Shown here: piece by piece, positions 17,761 through 27,101 of the stretch
Numbering within the stretch: position 1 is the stretch's first letter
How the letters are laid out: each line of letters begins with the position of its first letter
Assembly: GCF_000717275.1 (NCBI RefSeq)
Contig: NZ_JNYV01000006.1
Coordinates: 1 to 64,000, forward strand
DNA from: Kitasatospora arboriphila
GTDB taxonomy: Bacteria > Actinomycetota > Actinomycetes > Mycobacteriales > Mycobacteriaceae
Direction of reading: 5' to 3'
DNA length: 64,000 nt
The notes under the pieces: generated by a model
Told to the model about the DNA's origin: nothing
Database searches by the model: none
The model's input: the letters and a program-made list of their open reading frames with translations, nothing else
Translations under genes and position numbers: made by a program

Positions 17761-18612
17761 GTGACAGATAATTCCGATCAGAACAAGACGGTCTCGCCGG
17801 TCGTCACCCAATCGAAGTTCGGACGCGTTCTGTCGGCCTTCCTGAATTCGCCTTTCGCCGGCATGACCCCATGGATCGTGATGGGTTTCATCAATGGTCC
17901 GGGGCGGTTCGAGGAAGCGGCAGCCGTCGCGTTCGGCCTCTCGCTACTCATCGTCATCGGCGGCCACAAGCGCGGTAGCAAGATCAAGTTCCTCGAGGTC
18001 TTCGACCTGGTCTACTTCTCTTCGATGGTGCTGCTCGCCCAGTTCGCGGCAGCCAGCGTGCTCGATTGGCTGGAGATGTGGGGCGGGGAGATGACCAACA
18101 TCGCGCTGGTCTCCTTCGCTTTGGGCTCGATCCTGATTCGCCAGCCCTTCACCATGCAGTATGCGAAAGAGTCTGAGCCGGAAGAGATGTGGGACAACTC
18201 GGTGTTCATCCACATCAACTACATGATCACCTGGTCGTGGGTCCTCGGATTCGGGGTGGGAGCGGTCGCCGGGTTCTACGGCGACGCCGTCCTGCAAGAC
18301 AACAACAACTTCTGGACCGGCTGGATCATCGGCTTGGCCGGTACCATCTTCGCGATCTCGTTCACCGAGTTCTACCCCGAGTACGCCGTTGCCAAAGAGA
18401 TGGCAAAGGGCGGAGAAGACGTGGTGCCGCAGTCACTGGCGCGGCTGTGGGATTGGGTGCCGATCTTCGTCATCGTCACCGGCGTCGCCGGTCTGGTCAC
18501 CGATTCCACCAGCACCGTGCTCGGCATCGTCATCATCGTCGTGGGCGTCGTGATCAAGGTCGCGATGAACGCTTTGGTGCCAGACAAGAAGAAAACGCAG
18601 AGCCGGAGCTAG
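17761..18612 (+). CDS. Predicted multi-pass membrane protein of unknown function
   Basis: A 283-residue protein with about seven hydrophobic segments, among them MTPWIVMGFINGPG, EEAAAVAFGLSLLIVIGG, IALVSFALGSILI, TWSWVLGFGVGAVAGFYG, WIIGLAGTIFAISF and VLGIVIIVVGVVIKVAM. I do not recognise the family. The first ~25 residues are polar and the C terminus is basic (KKKTQSRS), suggesting that end is cytoplasmic. GTG start. It ends three bases before the convergent rlmB gene. Confidence 0.7.
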   Translation: MTDNSDQNKTVSPVVTQSKFGRVLSAFLNSPFAGMTPWIVMGFINGPGRFEEAAAVAFGLSLLIVIGGHKRGSKIKFLEVFDLVYFSSMVLLAQFAAASVLDWLEMWGGEMTNIALVSFALGSILIRQPFTMQYAKESEPEEMWDNSVFIHINYMITWSWVLGFGVGAVAGFYGDAVLQDNNNFWTGWIIGLAGTIFAISFTEFYPEYAVAKEMAKGGEDVVPQSLARLWDWVPIFVIVTGVAGLVTDSTSTVLGIVIIVVGVVIKVAMNALVPDKKKTQSRS

Positions 18613-18615
18613 GGA

Positions 18616-19575
18616 TCACGAACGGCGCTGACGCGCGAACTCCGCGAGCACCACTCCGGCGGCGACCGACGCGTTGAGGCTTTCGACATCGCCGGCCATC
18701 GGGATGGACAGGATCGAGTCGCAGGACTCGCGAACCAGCCGCGACAGACCCTTGCCCTCGGACCCGACCACGATAACGGTGGGACCCGAACCGTCGTAGT
18801 CGTCGAGGGTGACGTCGCCGTCGGCGTCGAGACCGACCAGCTGCACACCCGACTGAGCCCACTCCTTGAGTGTTCTGGTGAGGTTGGTGGCCTGCGCGAC
18901 GGGCAGCCTTGCGGCCGCACCCGCACTGGTGCGCCATGCGACGGCGGTGACCGAGGCGCTGCGGCGAGCCGGGATCACCACACCGTGTCCGCCGAATGCG
19001 GCGACCGAACGGATCACGGCACCGAGGTTTCGCGGGTCGGTGATGTTGTCGAGGGCCACCAGCAAGGGAGGCTGACCGCTGTCGATGGCCAGCTGCATCA
19101 GATCTTCGGGATGGGCATAGCGGTACGGCGGTACCTGGAGGGCGATGCCCTGGTGCATGCCGTTCGAGCTCATCCGGTCGAGTTCGGGCCGTTGCACCTC
19201 GAGGATCGCGATGCCTTTGTCGCCGGCGATCTGGACGGCTTCGGTGACGCGCTCATCGGCATCGCCCCCCAGCACCACGTACAAGGCAGTCGCCGGGACG
19301 CCGGCGCGCAGGCATTCGACCACCGGGTTACGTCCGAGAACGTATTCCGGCCCATCGACGTCGGACTTGCGCTGAGGACGCCGCCCGCCGGGTGCTGAGG
19401 CCTTCGCCGCAGCCTTCGCACGCTTGTGAGCGGTGTGATAGGTGCGGTCGACAGCTTTCGGTGTGGCGCCCTTCGCTTCGAGACCGCGCCGACGCTGACC
19501 GCCGGATCCGACGGTCTGCCCCTTCTTGGTGCCGCCCTTGCGGACGGCGCCCTTGCGTTTGGAATTGCCGGCCAT
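18616..19575 (-). CDS. rlmB: 23S rRNA (guanosine-2'-O)-methyltransferase, RlmB/SpoU family
   Basis: A 319-residue SPOUT enzyme expected to methylate G2251-type guanosine in 23S rRNA with S-adenosylmethionine. After a Lys/Arg/Gly-rich N terminus (~60 residues) comes the substrate-binding domain ([16 protein letters not shown]). The knotted SpoU domain follows: [32 protein letters not shown] and [18 protein letters not shown]. It is the last gene of the carD-ispD-ispF-cysS-rlmB run, the same order as in M. tuberculosis (Rv3579c), and lies about 100 bp after cysS. Confidence 0.93.
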   Translation of the reverse strand: MAGNSKRKGAVRKGGTKKGQTVGSGGQRRRGLEAKGATPKAVDRTYHTAHKRAKAAAKASAPGGRRPQRKSDVDGPEYVLGRNPVVECLRAGVPATALYVVLGGDADERVTEAVQIAGDKGIAILEVQRPELDRMSSNGMHQGIALQVPPYRYAHPEDLMQLAIDSGQPPLLVALDNITDPRNLGAVIRSVAAFGGHGVVIPARRSASVTAVAWRTSAGAAARLPVAQATNLTRTLKEWAQSGVQLVGLDADGDVTLDDYDGSGPTVIVVGSEGKGLSRLVRESCDSILSIPMAGDVESLNASVAAGVVLAEFARQRRS

Positions 19576-19672
19576 CAGTTACCAACCCCTTCGGTAGGTC
19601 GGGCCGATGGCCCCGTGGTTCGGGCCGTTGCCTCGTGGTTCACCGGTCGGACTCCATGTTCTGTGTCGTTTT

Positions 19673-21061
19673 CTACTTGTCCGTCAACGACCACTGCGGT
19701 CCATCCGGTGTATCTGTCACGTCGATCCCGGCCTTCGCCAGCCGGTCGCGCACCTCGTCGGCGACGGCCCAGTTCTTCTCCGCCCGAGCGGCGGTGCGTC
19801 GGTCGAGTTCTGCCCGGACGAGAACGTCGAGCGCCGCGGTGAGCGCCGTGTCGTCGCGGCTGTCCGCCCAGTTCTCTGCCAACGGGTCTACTCCGAGCAC
19901 ATCGAGCATGGCTCGGACCGCCGATGCCGACTCCAGCGCGGTCTTGTGGTCACCGCTCTCGAGCGCAGTGTTGCCCATCTTCACCGTTCCGTGGATCTGC
20001 GCGATGGCCGCCGGCACTCCGAGATCGTCGTTCAGAGCGGCTGCGAACTCGGCGGTCACGTCTCCGACGGGAACATCGCCGACGCGCGAAACCGTCCGGT
20101 GCACAAAGGATTCGAGCCGCTTGTACGCCTCGGCGGCATCTTCGAGAGCACGTGGCGAGTATTCGAGCATCGACCGGTAGTGCGCGCTGCCGAGGTAGTA
20201 CCGCAATTCCACAGCCCGAACCTGCTGGAGCATCGCCGGGATGGAGACCACGTTGCCGAGAGATTTCGACATCTTCTCACCACCCATGGTGACCCATCCG
20301 TTGTGCAACCAGTAGCGCGCGAACGGATCTCCCGCCCCATGACTCTGGGCCACTTCGTTCTCGTGATGCGGGAACACCAGATCCATTCCACCGCAATGGA
20401 TGTCGAACTCCGGACCGAGAAGTGTGGTGGCCATCGCCGAGCATTCCAGATGCCATCCCGGGCGCCCGCGGCCCCACGGCGTGGGCCATGAGGGTTCGCC
20501 TGGCTTCACGCTCTTCCACAGGGTGAAGTCGCGTGGATCGCGTTTCCCGGTCCCGGCGCTCTCACCCTGATGGACGTCGTCGAGGCGATGACCGGACAGC
20601 GAGCCGTACTCGGGAAGACTCCGGACGTCGAAGTAGACGTTGCCGTCGGAGGCGTAGGCGTGACCGCGGTCGATGAGCCGTTCCATGTACTCGACCATCT
20701 GGGTGATGAACCCCGTCGCCCGCGGTTCGGCAGACGGCGGCAGCACACCCAACTGGTCGTAGGCCCAGCTGAACTCGCGCTCGTGAGTGGCAGCCCATTC
20801 CCACCACGGCCTGCCCGCATCGGCGGCCTTGGTCAGGATCTTGTCCTCGATGTCGGTCACATTGCGCACAAACGCGACGTCGTAGCCTTCGTGGGTGAGC
20901 CAGCGGCGCAGGACGTCGAACGCGATGCCACTGCGCACGTGACCGATGTGGGGAATTCCCTGCACGGTGGCGCCACACAGATAGACCGACGCATGACCGG
21001 GACGCAGTGGCGTGAAGTCACGTACATCTCGGGCGGCGGTGTCGTAGAGGCGCAGGGTCAC
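19673..21061 (-). CDS. cysS: Cysteinyl-tRNA synthetase
   Basis: Charges tRNA-Cys. A class I synthetase with the HIGH-type motif [15 protein letters not shown], the zinc ligands around LYLCGATV and LECSAM...[15 protein letters not shown], and KMSKS as EKMSKSLGN. The mycothiol paralogue MshC shares this fold, but the full length with the C-terminal anticodon-binding domain ([16 protein letters not shown] onward) and the location next to ispF favour CysS. The GTG at 21061 is preferred because AGGA lies nine bases upstream; a TTG at 21070 would lie two bases from it. The ispF stop is at 21073. Confidence 0.93.
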   Translation of the reverse strand: MTLRLYDTAARDVRDFTPLRPGHASVYLCGATVQGIPHIGHVRSGIAFDVLRRWLTHEGYDVAFVRNVTDIEDKILTKAADAGRPWWEWAATHEREFSWAYDQLGVLPPSAEPRATGFITQMVEYMERLIDRGHAYASDGNVYFDVRSLPEYGSLSGHRLDDVHQGESAGTGKRDPRDFTLWKSVKPGEPSWPTPWGRGRPGWHLECSAMATTLLGPEFDIHCGGMDLVFPHHENEVAQSHGAGDPFARYWLHNGWVTMGGEKMSKSLGNVVSIPAMLQQVRAVELRYYLGSAHYRSMLEYSPRALEDAAEAYKRLESFVHRTVSRVGDVPVGDVTAEFAAALNDDLGVPAAIAQIHGTVKMGNTALESGDHKTALESASAVRAMLDVLGVDPLAENWADSRDDTALTAALDVLVRAELDRRTAARAEKNWAVADEVRDRLAKAGIDVTDTPDGPQWSLTDK

Positions 21062-21072
21062 GATCGGCAATC

Positions 21073-21537
21073 CTACTGGTCAAGCAGCAGGGCTGTGGCC
21101 ACGGCGGCGATGCCCTCACCGCGACCGGTCAGTCCGAGGCCATCGGTGGTGGTCGCAGACACCGACACCGGCCCGCCGACGAGTTCGGTGAGCACCTGCT
21201 GGGCTTCCGCGCGGCGGGGCCCGATCTTCGGCTTGTTGCCGATCACCTGCACTGCCGCGTTCCCGACGCGCCATCCCTCCGATTCGACGAGTTCGCGGAC
21301 GTGGCCGAGCATGCGGGCGCCGCTGACGCCATCCCACTCCGGACGTCCGGTTCCGAACACCGAACCCAGATCGCCGAGTCCGGCGGCCGAGAGCAGGGCG
21401 TCGCACAGGGCGTGCGCGGCGACATCCCCGTCGGAGTGACCGGCGCAGCCGTCCGCGTCAGGAAAGAGCAGCCCGGCCATCCAGCACGGCCTGCCCTGCT
21501 CGACGGGGTGGACGTCGGTACCGATGCCCACCCTCAC
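21073..21537 (-). CDS. ispF: 2-C-methyl-D-erythritol 2,4-cyclodiphosphate synthase
   Basis: A 154-residue enzyme of the MEP isoprenoid pathway that forms MEcPP from CDP-ME 2-phosphate. The N terminus [12 protein letters not shown] holds the zinc-binding Asp and His, followed by [18 protein letters not shown] (third zinc ligand) and [16 protein letters not shown]. The GTG at 21537 overlaps the ispD stop as GTGA, coupling the two consecutive-pathway genes; upstream in-frame sequence belongs to ispD. Confidence 0.94.
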   Translation of the reverse strand: MRVGIGTDVHPVEQGRPCWMAGLLFPDADGCAGHSDGDVAAHALCDALLSAAGLGDLGSVFGTGRPEWDGVSGARMLGHVRELVESEGWRVGNAAVQVIGNKPKIGPRRAEAQQVLTELVGGPVSVSATTTDGLGLTGRGEGIAAVATALLLDQ

Positions 21538-22202
21538 GTTCGTGCCTCCTCGGCCAGCAACCAGGAGGCGAGGCGGAGGTCCCACGGGGTGGTGATCTTG
21601 AAAGCCAACGGATCTCCCGCGATGGTGTGGACGGCGACGCCATGGGATTCGACGAGCCCGGCGTCGTCGGTGAAGTCGGCGTCAGCGCTGGCATATGCCG
21701 AGGTCAAGACATCAAAATCGAAGCCTTGAGGAGTTTGGATCGCACGCAGACTCGTGCGGTCGACGGTTCCGGTGACCACACCGGCAGGATCAACGGACTT
21801 GATGGTGTCCGTGACGGGAGTCCCCGGCACCACGGCCCGGGCTCCGGCGAGCACGGCCTCCACGACGGAGATGAACAACGTCGGCGGGGTGAGGCAGCGG
21901 GCCGCATCGTGGACCAAGACCACGTCTGCGGCGGGGGCGGCGGCAAGAGCCGCTTGCACCGAGTCGCCTCGTTGAGCGCCACCTGCCACCACGGTCACTT
22001 CGGGGAAGTCCGCCCGGACCTGGTCTACGAGACCGGCCGGGACGGACAACACGACATGCTCGACGACCCCGCTGGCCTGCACACCACGCACAGCGCGATG
22101 CAGCATGGATTGGCCTGCGAGGTCGACGAATGCCTTGGGCAGTCCGGCACCGAGCCGCTCTCCGCGACCGGCAGCCGGGATCAACGCGACAGTAGATGCC
22201 AA
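21534..22202 (-). CDS. ispD: 2-C-methyl-D-erythritol 4-phosphate cytidylyltransferase
   Basis: A 222-residue nucleotidyltransferase that makes CDP-ME from MEP and CTP. Motifs: [18 protein letters not shown] (CTP and phosphate loop), [13 protein letters not shown], and [32 protein letters not shown] carries the usual C-terminal signature. The ATG at 22202 lies 18 bases after the carD stop; the end overlaps ispF by 4 bases. Confidence 0.94.
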   Translation of the reverse strand: MASTVALIPAAGRGERLGAGLPKAFVDLAGQSMLHRAVRGVQASGVVEHVVLSVPAGLVDQVRADFPEVTVVAGGAQRGDSVQAALAAAPAADVVLVHDAARCLTPPTLFISVVEAVLAGARAVVPGTPVTDTIKSVDPAGVVTGTVDRTSLRAIQTPQGFDFDVLTSAYASADADFTDDAGLVESHGVAVHTIAGDPLAFKITTPWDLRLASWLLAEEART

Positions 22203-22220
22203 GACGACCAGACGCCCGCT

Positions 22221-22709
22221 CTACGAAGCGGCGGCGAGAACCTCGTCGAGAATGATGGAAGCCTTCTCGTCGTTGGTGTTCTGCGCGAGCGAGAGTTCAT
22301 CGACGAGGACGCGGCGCGCACGGGTGAGCATTCGCTTCTCACCAGCGGACAGACCACGGTCCTGCTCACGACGCCAGAGGTCGCGCACGATCTCGGCAAC
22401 CTTGATGATGTCGCCCGAGATCAGCTTTTCCTGGTTTGCCTTGAAGCGGCGAGCCCAGTTGGTCGGCTCCTCGGTGTGCGGTGCGCGAAGCACATCGAAC
22501 ACCTTTCCGAGGCCTTCTTCTCCGACCACATCGCGTACACCCACATATTCGAGCTTCGTGGAAGGAATCTGGACCGTCATGTCGCCGTCCGCAACCTTGA
22601 GGACGAGGTATTCGACAGCCTCACCCTTGATGGTCCGGATCACGATGTCTTCGACCAAGGCAGCACCGTGATGGGGGTAGACAACGGTGTCACCAACTTT
22701 GAAATTCAA
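22221..22709 (-). CDS. carD: RNA polymerase-binding transcription factor CarD, TTG start
   Basis: A global regulator that stabilises open promoter complexes by binding the RNA polymerase beta subunit and the upstream edge of the bubble. The RNAP-interaction domain reads [19 protein letters not shown]; the C-terminal helical domain contains [14 protein letters not shown], the DNA-facing [18 protein letters not shown] and [10 protein letters not shown]. Starting at the TTG (22709-22707) gives MNFKV and 162 residues, the length I recall for M. tuberculosis CarD. A frame 20 codons longer (ATG 22769) starts upstream of the candidate -10 TAGACT at 22741-22736, so it is unlikely. AAAGGGG lies 9-10 bases before the TTG. 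Confidence 0.92.
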   Translation of the reverse strand: MNFKVGDTVVYPHHGAALVEDIVIRTIKGEAVEYLVLKVADGDMTVQIPSTKLEYVGVRDVVGEEGLGKVFDVLRAPHTEEPTNWARRFKANQEKLISGDIIKVAEIVRDLWRREQDRGLSAGEKRMLTRARRVLVDELSLAQNTNDEKASIILDEVLAAAS

Positions 22710-23046
22710 TGTTTCATGCCCCTTTCCATTCCCCGAGTCTACCACGGGGCCTCCCGCGTCATCGGACAACGATGCAGGTCAGCGGCGTAGGCATGGTCCG
22801 CCAAGCCTTGACGATGCCTGAAAAGTGTGCTGGGACACTGCCCGAACTCCCTCATCGACGGCCCGCGGGGCACCTCGACCTCGAACGCTCTCCACGGCGA
22901 TTTCGGCACCCCATCGCGATTTCTCGCGACCGGCCCACTACGCTCCGTAGTGCACGCACTGCGCAGTCGATCTGAGCGGGTTCTCGGGCCACCTGAGCCG
23001 ACTGACGAGCGGGCGCCGCATCAGGACCTACCTCGGAGGAAAACCG
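22710..23046. promoter_or_regulatory. Divergent carD / lpqE intergenic region (337 bp)
   Basis: No gene is seen here. For carD (leftward) TAGACT at 22741-22736 is a plausible -10 placing transcription start near 22729, about 20 bases before the TTG. Closer to lpqE a hairpin, CACTACG-ctc-CGTAGTG, lies at 22936-22952. GGAGGA at 23035-23040 is the lpqE ribosome-binding site, six bases before its GTG. I could not assign a -10/-35 pair for lpqE. Confidence 0.4.
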
Positions 23047-23697
23047 GTGTCAGTGGAGAGAGTTTCGGTGGAACGAGAGTTTGGGCCAGCCCGTAATGTC
23101 CGGCGACGCCGGGTGGCTTCGGCCATCGCCGTCGGGGCGATCGCGACCGGTCTGGCACTCGGCACCACCGCGTGCGGTGCGGGCCAGACCTCGCAGACCG
23201 CCAACCAGGCCTCCGCCGTCAACGGCAACTCGGCCACCGTCGGTCCGCTCGCCCTGCGCGACGTCGCGGTTGTCTTCCCCGAGTCCGGAGATGTGGCCTT
23301 CGCCAACGGCGGGCCGCTCGAGATGTCGTTCCTGATCTCCAACACCAGCCCGGACGTCGCGGACAAGCTCGAGGGGATCGAGTTCGCAAGCGGCGACGGC
23401 AAGGTCACCATCGACGGTCCCACCGAGATCCCGGCCACCAAATCGCTGCGGGCCGGCACGCCGGGACTGCTGCTCACCACCAGCGCAGAGCCGGAAGACC
23501 CCAGCGAGAAGCGCATCACCGTCACCATCACGGGCGCCGCGAAGACCATCACACCGGGCCTCACGGTCCCGCTGACCTTCGATTTCCAGCAGGCCGGCGA
23601 GACCACCCTCAACGTGCCGGTCGACGCCGGGCCGCTGCTGCCCCGCCAGGACAAGGCCCGCGGCGTGGTCGAAGAAGACCACGGCGGAGGCCACTAG
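23047..23697 (+). CDS. lpqE: LpqE-like lipoprotein
   Basis: A 216-residue exported lipoprotein at the position of M. tuberculosis lpqE (Rv3584), between carD and radA. An Arg-rich n-region (RNVRRRRVAS) precedes a hydrophobic stretch AIAVGAIATGLALGTT and the lipobox Cys in TTACGAG. The mature part is an immunoglobulin-like beta domain (GPLALRDVAVVFPESGDVAF ... LEMSFLISNTSPDVADKL). Function unknown. The GTG follows GGAGGA with six-base spacing. A His/Glu-rich end (EEDHGGGH) could bind metal, but this is speculative. Confidence 0.8.
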   Translation: MSVERVSVEREFGPARNVRRRRVASAIAVGAIATGLALGTTACGAGQTSQTANQASAVNGNSATVGPLALRDVAVVFPESGDVAFANGGPLEMSFLISNTSPDVADKLEGIEFASGDGKVTIDGPTEIPATKSLRAGTPGLLLTTSAEPEDPSEKRITVTITGAAKTITPGLTVPLTFDFQQAGETTLNVPVDAGPLLPRQDKARGVVEEDHGGGH

Positions 23698-23743
23698 TCC
23701 GCTCCGGCGGTTCGGTGTCGGTCACCGTGGCTAGAGTTGCGCG

Positions 23744-25141
23744 GTGGCCAAACCCAAATCGACATATCGGTGTAGCGCCTGCGGATACCAGGTCGCAAAA
23801 TGGGTGGGCCGCTGCCCGGAATGCGGCGAATGGGGCTCTGTCGACGCGGTCGCCATGGCCACCGGTGGTGGAGCGGGCATAGGCGGCGGTAAGTCCGCCA
23901 CGGTCGCGACCATCCCGAGCGCGCCGGCCCGGCCGATGAGTCAGATCGACGTCAGCCACACCGCAGCTTTTCCCACCGGCATCGGAGAACTCGACCGCGT
24001 CCTCGGCACCGGCGTGGTCCCCGGTTCGGTCATGCTGCTCGCCGGCGAACCCGGCGTGGGCAAATCCACGCTGCTGCTCGAGACCGTCAAACGTTGGGCG
24101 CTGCAAGGCAAACGCGCGCTGTACGTCACCGGCGAGGAGTCCGCGGGCCAGGTGCGCCTGCGCGCCGAACGCACGGGGGCGGTACACGACGAGATCTTCC
24201 TCGCCGCCGAGTCCGACCTCGGCGCGGTGCTCGGTCACGCGGAGGCGGTCATGCCATCGCTGATGATCGTCGACTCGGTGCAGACGATGGTGGCTCAAAA
24301 CGTCGACGGAGTGAACGGCGGTGTCACCCAGATTCGCGCGGTGACAACGGCTTTGACCTCACTGGCAAAGAACTCGGGCATCGCGGTGATCCTGGTCGGG
24401 CACGTCACCAAGGACGGCACCGTCGCAGGCCCCCGCTCGCTCGAGCACCTCGTGGACGTGGTCCTCTCGTTCGAGGGCGACAAGCATTCGACCCTGCGAA
24501 TGGTCCGCGGCATCAAGAACCGGTTCGGCGCGGCCGATGAGGTCGGCTGCTTCGAACAGCGTGAAGACGGCATCCACGAGGTCACCGACCCGTCGGGACT
24601 GTTCCTGCATCACCGCGACATCGGCGTGGCCGGAACCGCGATCACCGTTGCCATGGACGGCAAACGGCCGCTGGTCGGCGAAGTGCAGGCACTGGTCTCG
24701 AAATCGAGTCTGGCCAACCCGCGGCGTGCGGTTGTCGGACTCGATTCGGCAAGGGTCGCAATGATTTTGGCGGTCTGTTCGGCTCGTGCCCATCTGCCCA
24801 CCCACGACCAGGACGTCTACGTGGCCACCGTCGGCGGGATGAAACTCAGCGAACCTGCGGCCGACCTCTCGGTCGCGCTGGCACTCAGCTCCATCCTGGC
24901 CGACCGGTCGTTACCCGGGTCCATGGTCGCCATCGGCGAGATCGGCCTCGCGGGCGAGGTGCGCCGCGTGGCCGGCGTCGGCAAACGAGTGGCCGAGGCC
25001 AAGCGCCTCGGCTTCAAACACGCCATCGTCCCGGCCGGTTCGCTCGATCTGCCGTCGGGCATGAAGATCACCCAGGTGGCCGATCTGCAGACCGCGATGC
25101 GGACGGCACTGAAAGGTCCTGCCAGCCCCTACCGCTTCTAG
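23744..25141 (+). CDS. radA: DNA repair protein RadA
   Basis: A 465-residue branch-migration helicase that works with RecA in recombination. Zinc finger Cys10, 13, 24 and 27 (CSACG...CPECG), RecA-like ATPase with Walker A GEPGVGKST (~residue 100), Walker B SLMIVDSVQ, the RadA-specific motif KNRFG, and a C-terminal Lon-like domain (ATVGGMKLSEPAADLSVALA). GTG start 46 bases after lpqE. The 3' end overlaps the convergent thioesterase gene by 4 bases. Confidence 0.96.
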   Translation: MAKPKSTYRCSACGYQVAKWVGRCPECGEWGSVDAVAMATGGGAGIGGGKSATVATIPSAPARPMSQIDVSHTAAFPTGIGELDRVLGTGVVPGSVMLLAGEPGVGKSTLLLETVKRWALQGKRALYVTGEESAGQVRLRAERTGAVHDEIFLAAESDLGAVLGHAEAVMPSLMIVDSVQTMVAQNVDGVNGGVTQIRAVTTALTSLAKNSGIAVILVGHVTKDGTVAGPRSLEHLVDVVLSFEGDKHSTLRMVRGIKNRFGAADEVGCFEQREDGIHEVTDPSGLFLHHRDIGVAGTAITVAMDGKRPLVGEVQALVSKSSLANPRRAVVGLDSARVAMILAVCSARAHLPTHDQDVYVATVGGMKLSEPAADLSVALALSSILADRSLPGSMVAIGEIGLAGEVRRVAGVGKRVAEAKRLGFKHAIVPAGSLDLPSGMKITQVADLQTAMRTALKGPASPYRF

Positions 25142-25707
25142 ACGCTGCTGCTTCCCCGGTCGTGGCGGGCGATGCGCTCACCGTAGAACTCGGCCGCCCC
25201 ACTCGCCTCGAAGCTGTCCTTGAAGTGCTCCAGGGGCTTGATCTGCACGAAGATCGCGTGTGCGGCGCCCACTGGCTCGGTGTCGTCGCCCAGGTAGGCA
25301 ACGGCACGCGAATACAGCTTGCGCCGAACGGTGCCGACCGTCTCGGCCTCCAGACGCAGTTCGCTGCCCACCGGGATCGGCTTGGCGAAGTCGATCTCCA
25401 GGTGCGCGGTCACGGCTATCGCGCCCACCATCCAGTGCGTCAGGCCCATCACCTCGTCGAACGCGGTGGACAGGATGCCGCCGTGGATGACGCCGGGGCC
25501 TCCTTCGAATCGGGGCTCGACCTGCATCCGGGCGGTTACGTCGGTGCCCTCGCCCGCGATTGCCTTCATGTGCAGACCGGCTTCCGAGCGGTCACCGCAG
25601 CCGAAGCACATCGGGTTGTGCGCCCGCACCACTTCACCGGCCGCCGGGGCCTTGGCCGAGCGTTCGGCCGGGACCAGCTCGTCGGGCAGCACGAAAGTTG
25701 TTTTCAC
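25138..25707 (-). CDS. Hot-dog acyl-CoA thioesterase (PaaI-like)
   Basis: A 189-residue protein with a 4HBT thioesterase core: FGCGDRSEAGLHMKA, then PGVIHGGILSTAFDEVMG, the HGG(I/L)xxxxxxE-type active-site helix. It would hydrolyse acyl-CoA or acyl-ACP in the cytoplasm; substrate unknown. It is inserted between radA and disA, which are adjacent in M. tuberculosis as I recall, and is the only leftward gene there. It overlaps radA tail to tail by 4 bases; its start faces disA 46 bp away. Confidence 0.82.
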   Translation of the reverse strand: MKTTFVLPDELVPAERSAKAPAAGEVVRAHNPMCFGCGDRSEAGLHMKAIAGEGTDVTARMQVEPRFEGGPGVIHGGILSTAFDEVMGLTHWMVGAIAVTAHLEIDFAKPIPVGSELRLEAETVGTVRRKLYSRAVAYLGDDTEPVGAAHAIFVQIKPLEHFKDSFEASGAAEFYGERIARHDRGSSSV

Positions 25708-25753
25708 AGACAGCTAATCTAGTCTCCATTCATGGACAACAGAAAGGCGCCTC

Positions 25754-26836
25754 ATGGCTGAGGTTCCGGCCTCGGACCTGCTCCGCACCACGATTGCCCG
25801 ATTGGCGCCGGGCACTCCCCTGCGAGACGGCCTCGAACGCATCCTGCGTGGCCGCACAGGCGCTTTGATCGTCATCGGACACGATCCCGAGGTCGAACGA
25901 ATCTGTGCCGGTGGCTTCCATCTGGACGTCGCCTTTGCGCCCACCCGGTTGCGGGAGCTGTCGAAGATGGACGGCGCAGTGGTGCTGTCCACCGACGGCG
26001 CCAGAATCGTGCGTGCCAATGTGCAATTGGTGCCCGACCCGTCCATCCCGACCGAAGAATCGGGCACCCGGCATCGTTCTGCCGAACGCACTGCGATCCA
26101 GACCGGTTACCCGGTGATCTCGGTCAGCGCCTCGATGTCCATCGTCAGTGCCTACGTGGCCGGAATCCGATATGTCGTCGAGGGATCGGATGCGATCCTC
26201 TCGCGCGCCAACCTCGCTGTCGCGACTCTCGAGCGATACAAGACCCGACTCGATGAGGTCAGTACCGCGCTTTCACGATCGGAGATCGAAGATTACGTAA
26301 CGCTGCGCGATGCGATGACCGTTGTGCAGCGCCTCGAGATGGTGCGCCGGGTGTCCGAGGAGATCGAGCACTACGTTCTCGAACTCGGCGTCAACGGCCG
26401 TCAGCTGCGCCTGCAGCTCGAAGAACTGGTGGGCGACAACGACTCTCAACGCGAACTGGTGGTGCGCGACTATTTCGCCAGCCCCGAGCCCGCCAGCACC
26501 ATGGAGGTCGAGCAGGCCCTCACCGCCATCGAAAACCTCACGGACACCGACCTTTTGGACCTTACCGCACTGGCCCGGGCTTTCGGCTACCCGAACACGA
26601 TCGACGCCCAGGACACCGCGATGAGCCCGCGGGGTTACCGATTGCTGGCCCGGATCCCGCGTCTGCAGTTCGCACACATCGACCGGCTCGTCCGCAGCTA
26701 CGGCACGCTGCAAGCGCTACTGGCCGCCACCGCCGCGGACCTGCAGGCGGTCGAGGGCATCGGCAGCATCTGGGCCCGGCACATCCGCGAGGGATTGTCG
26801 CGGCTCGCCGAGTCCAGCATCGAACGATTCGATTAG
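25754..26836 (+). CDS. disA: Diadenylate cyclase DisA
   Basis: A 360-residue enzyme that condenses two ATP into cyclic di-AMP and scans DNA for branched structures. The N-terminal DAC domain carries MDGAVVLS (DGA, residues 73-75) and GTRHRSAER (RHR, residues 106-108). A helical spine follows. The C-terminal helix-hairpin-helix domain ([22 protein letters not shown]) binds DNA junctions. The ATG at 25754 is the first in frame. The order radA-(thioesterase)-disA links it to DNA repair. Downstream are two copies of a structured repeat. Confidence 0.96.
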   Translation: MAEVPASDLLRTTIARLAPGTPLRDGLERILRGRTGALIVIGHDPEVERICAGGFHLDVAFAPTRLRELSKMDGAVVLSTDGARIVRANVQLVPDPSIPTEESGTRHRSAERTAIQTGYPVISVSASMSIVSAYVAGIRYVVEGSDAILSRANLAVATLERYKTRLDEVSTALSRSEIEDYVTLRDAMTVVQRLEMVRRVSEEIEHYVLELGVNGRQLRLQLEELVGDNDSQRELVVRDYFASPEPASTMEVEQALTAIENLTDTDLLDLTALARAFGYPNTIDAQDTAMSPRGYRLLARIPRLQFAHIDRLVRSYGTLQALLAATAADLQAVEGIGSIWARHIREGLSRLAESSIERFD

Positions 26837-26864
26837 CAACTGCCCGGCCCGCCACGGTTTTCTG

Positions 26865-26983
26865 GGAGGTGTGGCCCGCGTGCTCTGGACGGAGGAGCGA
26901 GGGAGCGCAGCGACTGAGTCGACGTAGGAAGAGCTCGCGAGTGGCGGCCACACCGACAAGCGAGCGGAGCGAGCAGATGTTAC
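26865..26983. repeat. Structured intergenic repeat, copy A
   Basis: A 119-bp unit starting GGAGGTGTGGCCCG and ending in GGCCACACCGACAAGCG, a GAGCG-rich stretch, and GCAGATGTTAC. Inverted arms: GTGTGGCC at 26869-26876 with GGCCACAC at 26946-26953, and inside them CGCGtGCTCT (26877-26886) with AGAGCtCGCG (26930-26939). A second copy follows directly at 26984. It may also serve as terminator between convergent disA and the gene at 27098. Confidence 0.75.
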
Positions 26984-27101
26984 GGAGGTGTGGCCCGGTT
27001 GTTCTGGACTGCCGACGAACGAGCGCAGCGATGTGAGGAGAAGGGAAGAACAACCGACGACGGCCACACCGACAAGCGGAGCGAAGCGGAGCAAATATTA
27101 C
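26984..27101. repeat. Structured intergenic repeat, copy B
   Basis: A 118-bp unit directly after copy A, with the same outer arms (GTGTGGCC at 26988-26995 and GGCCACAC near 27062) and the same end (CACCGACAAGCGGAGCGAA ... ATATTAC). The inner arms differ in sequence from copy A but pair perfectly with each other: GGTTGTTCT (26998-27006) with AGAACAACC (27047-27055). The last bases include the stop codon of the leftward gene at 27098. Confidence 0.75.

Noticed and set aside
19673..21070. MshC (mycothiol ligase) instead of CysS
   Set aside because: The full-length C-terminal domain and the conserved carD-ispD-ispF-cysS-rlmB order fit CysS; MshC is encoded elsewhere in mycobacteria.
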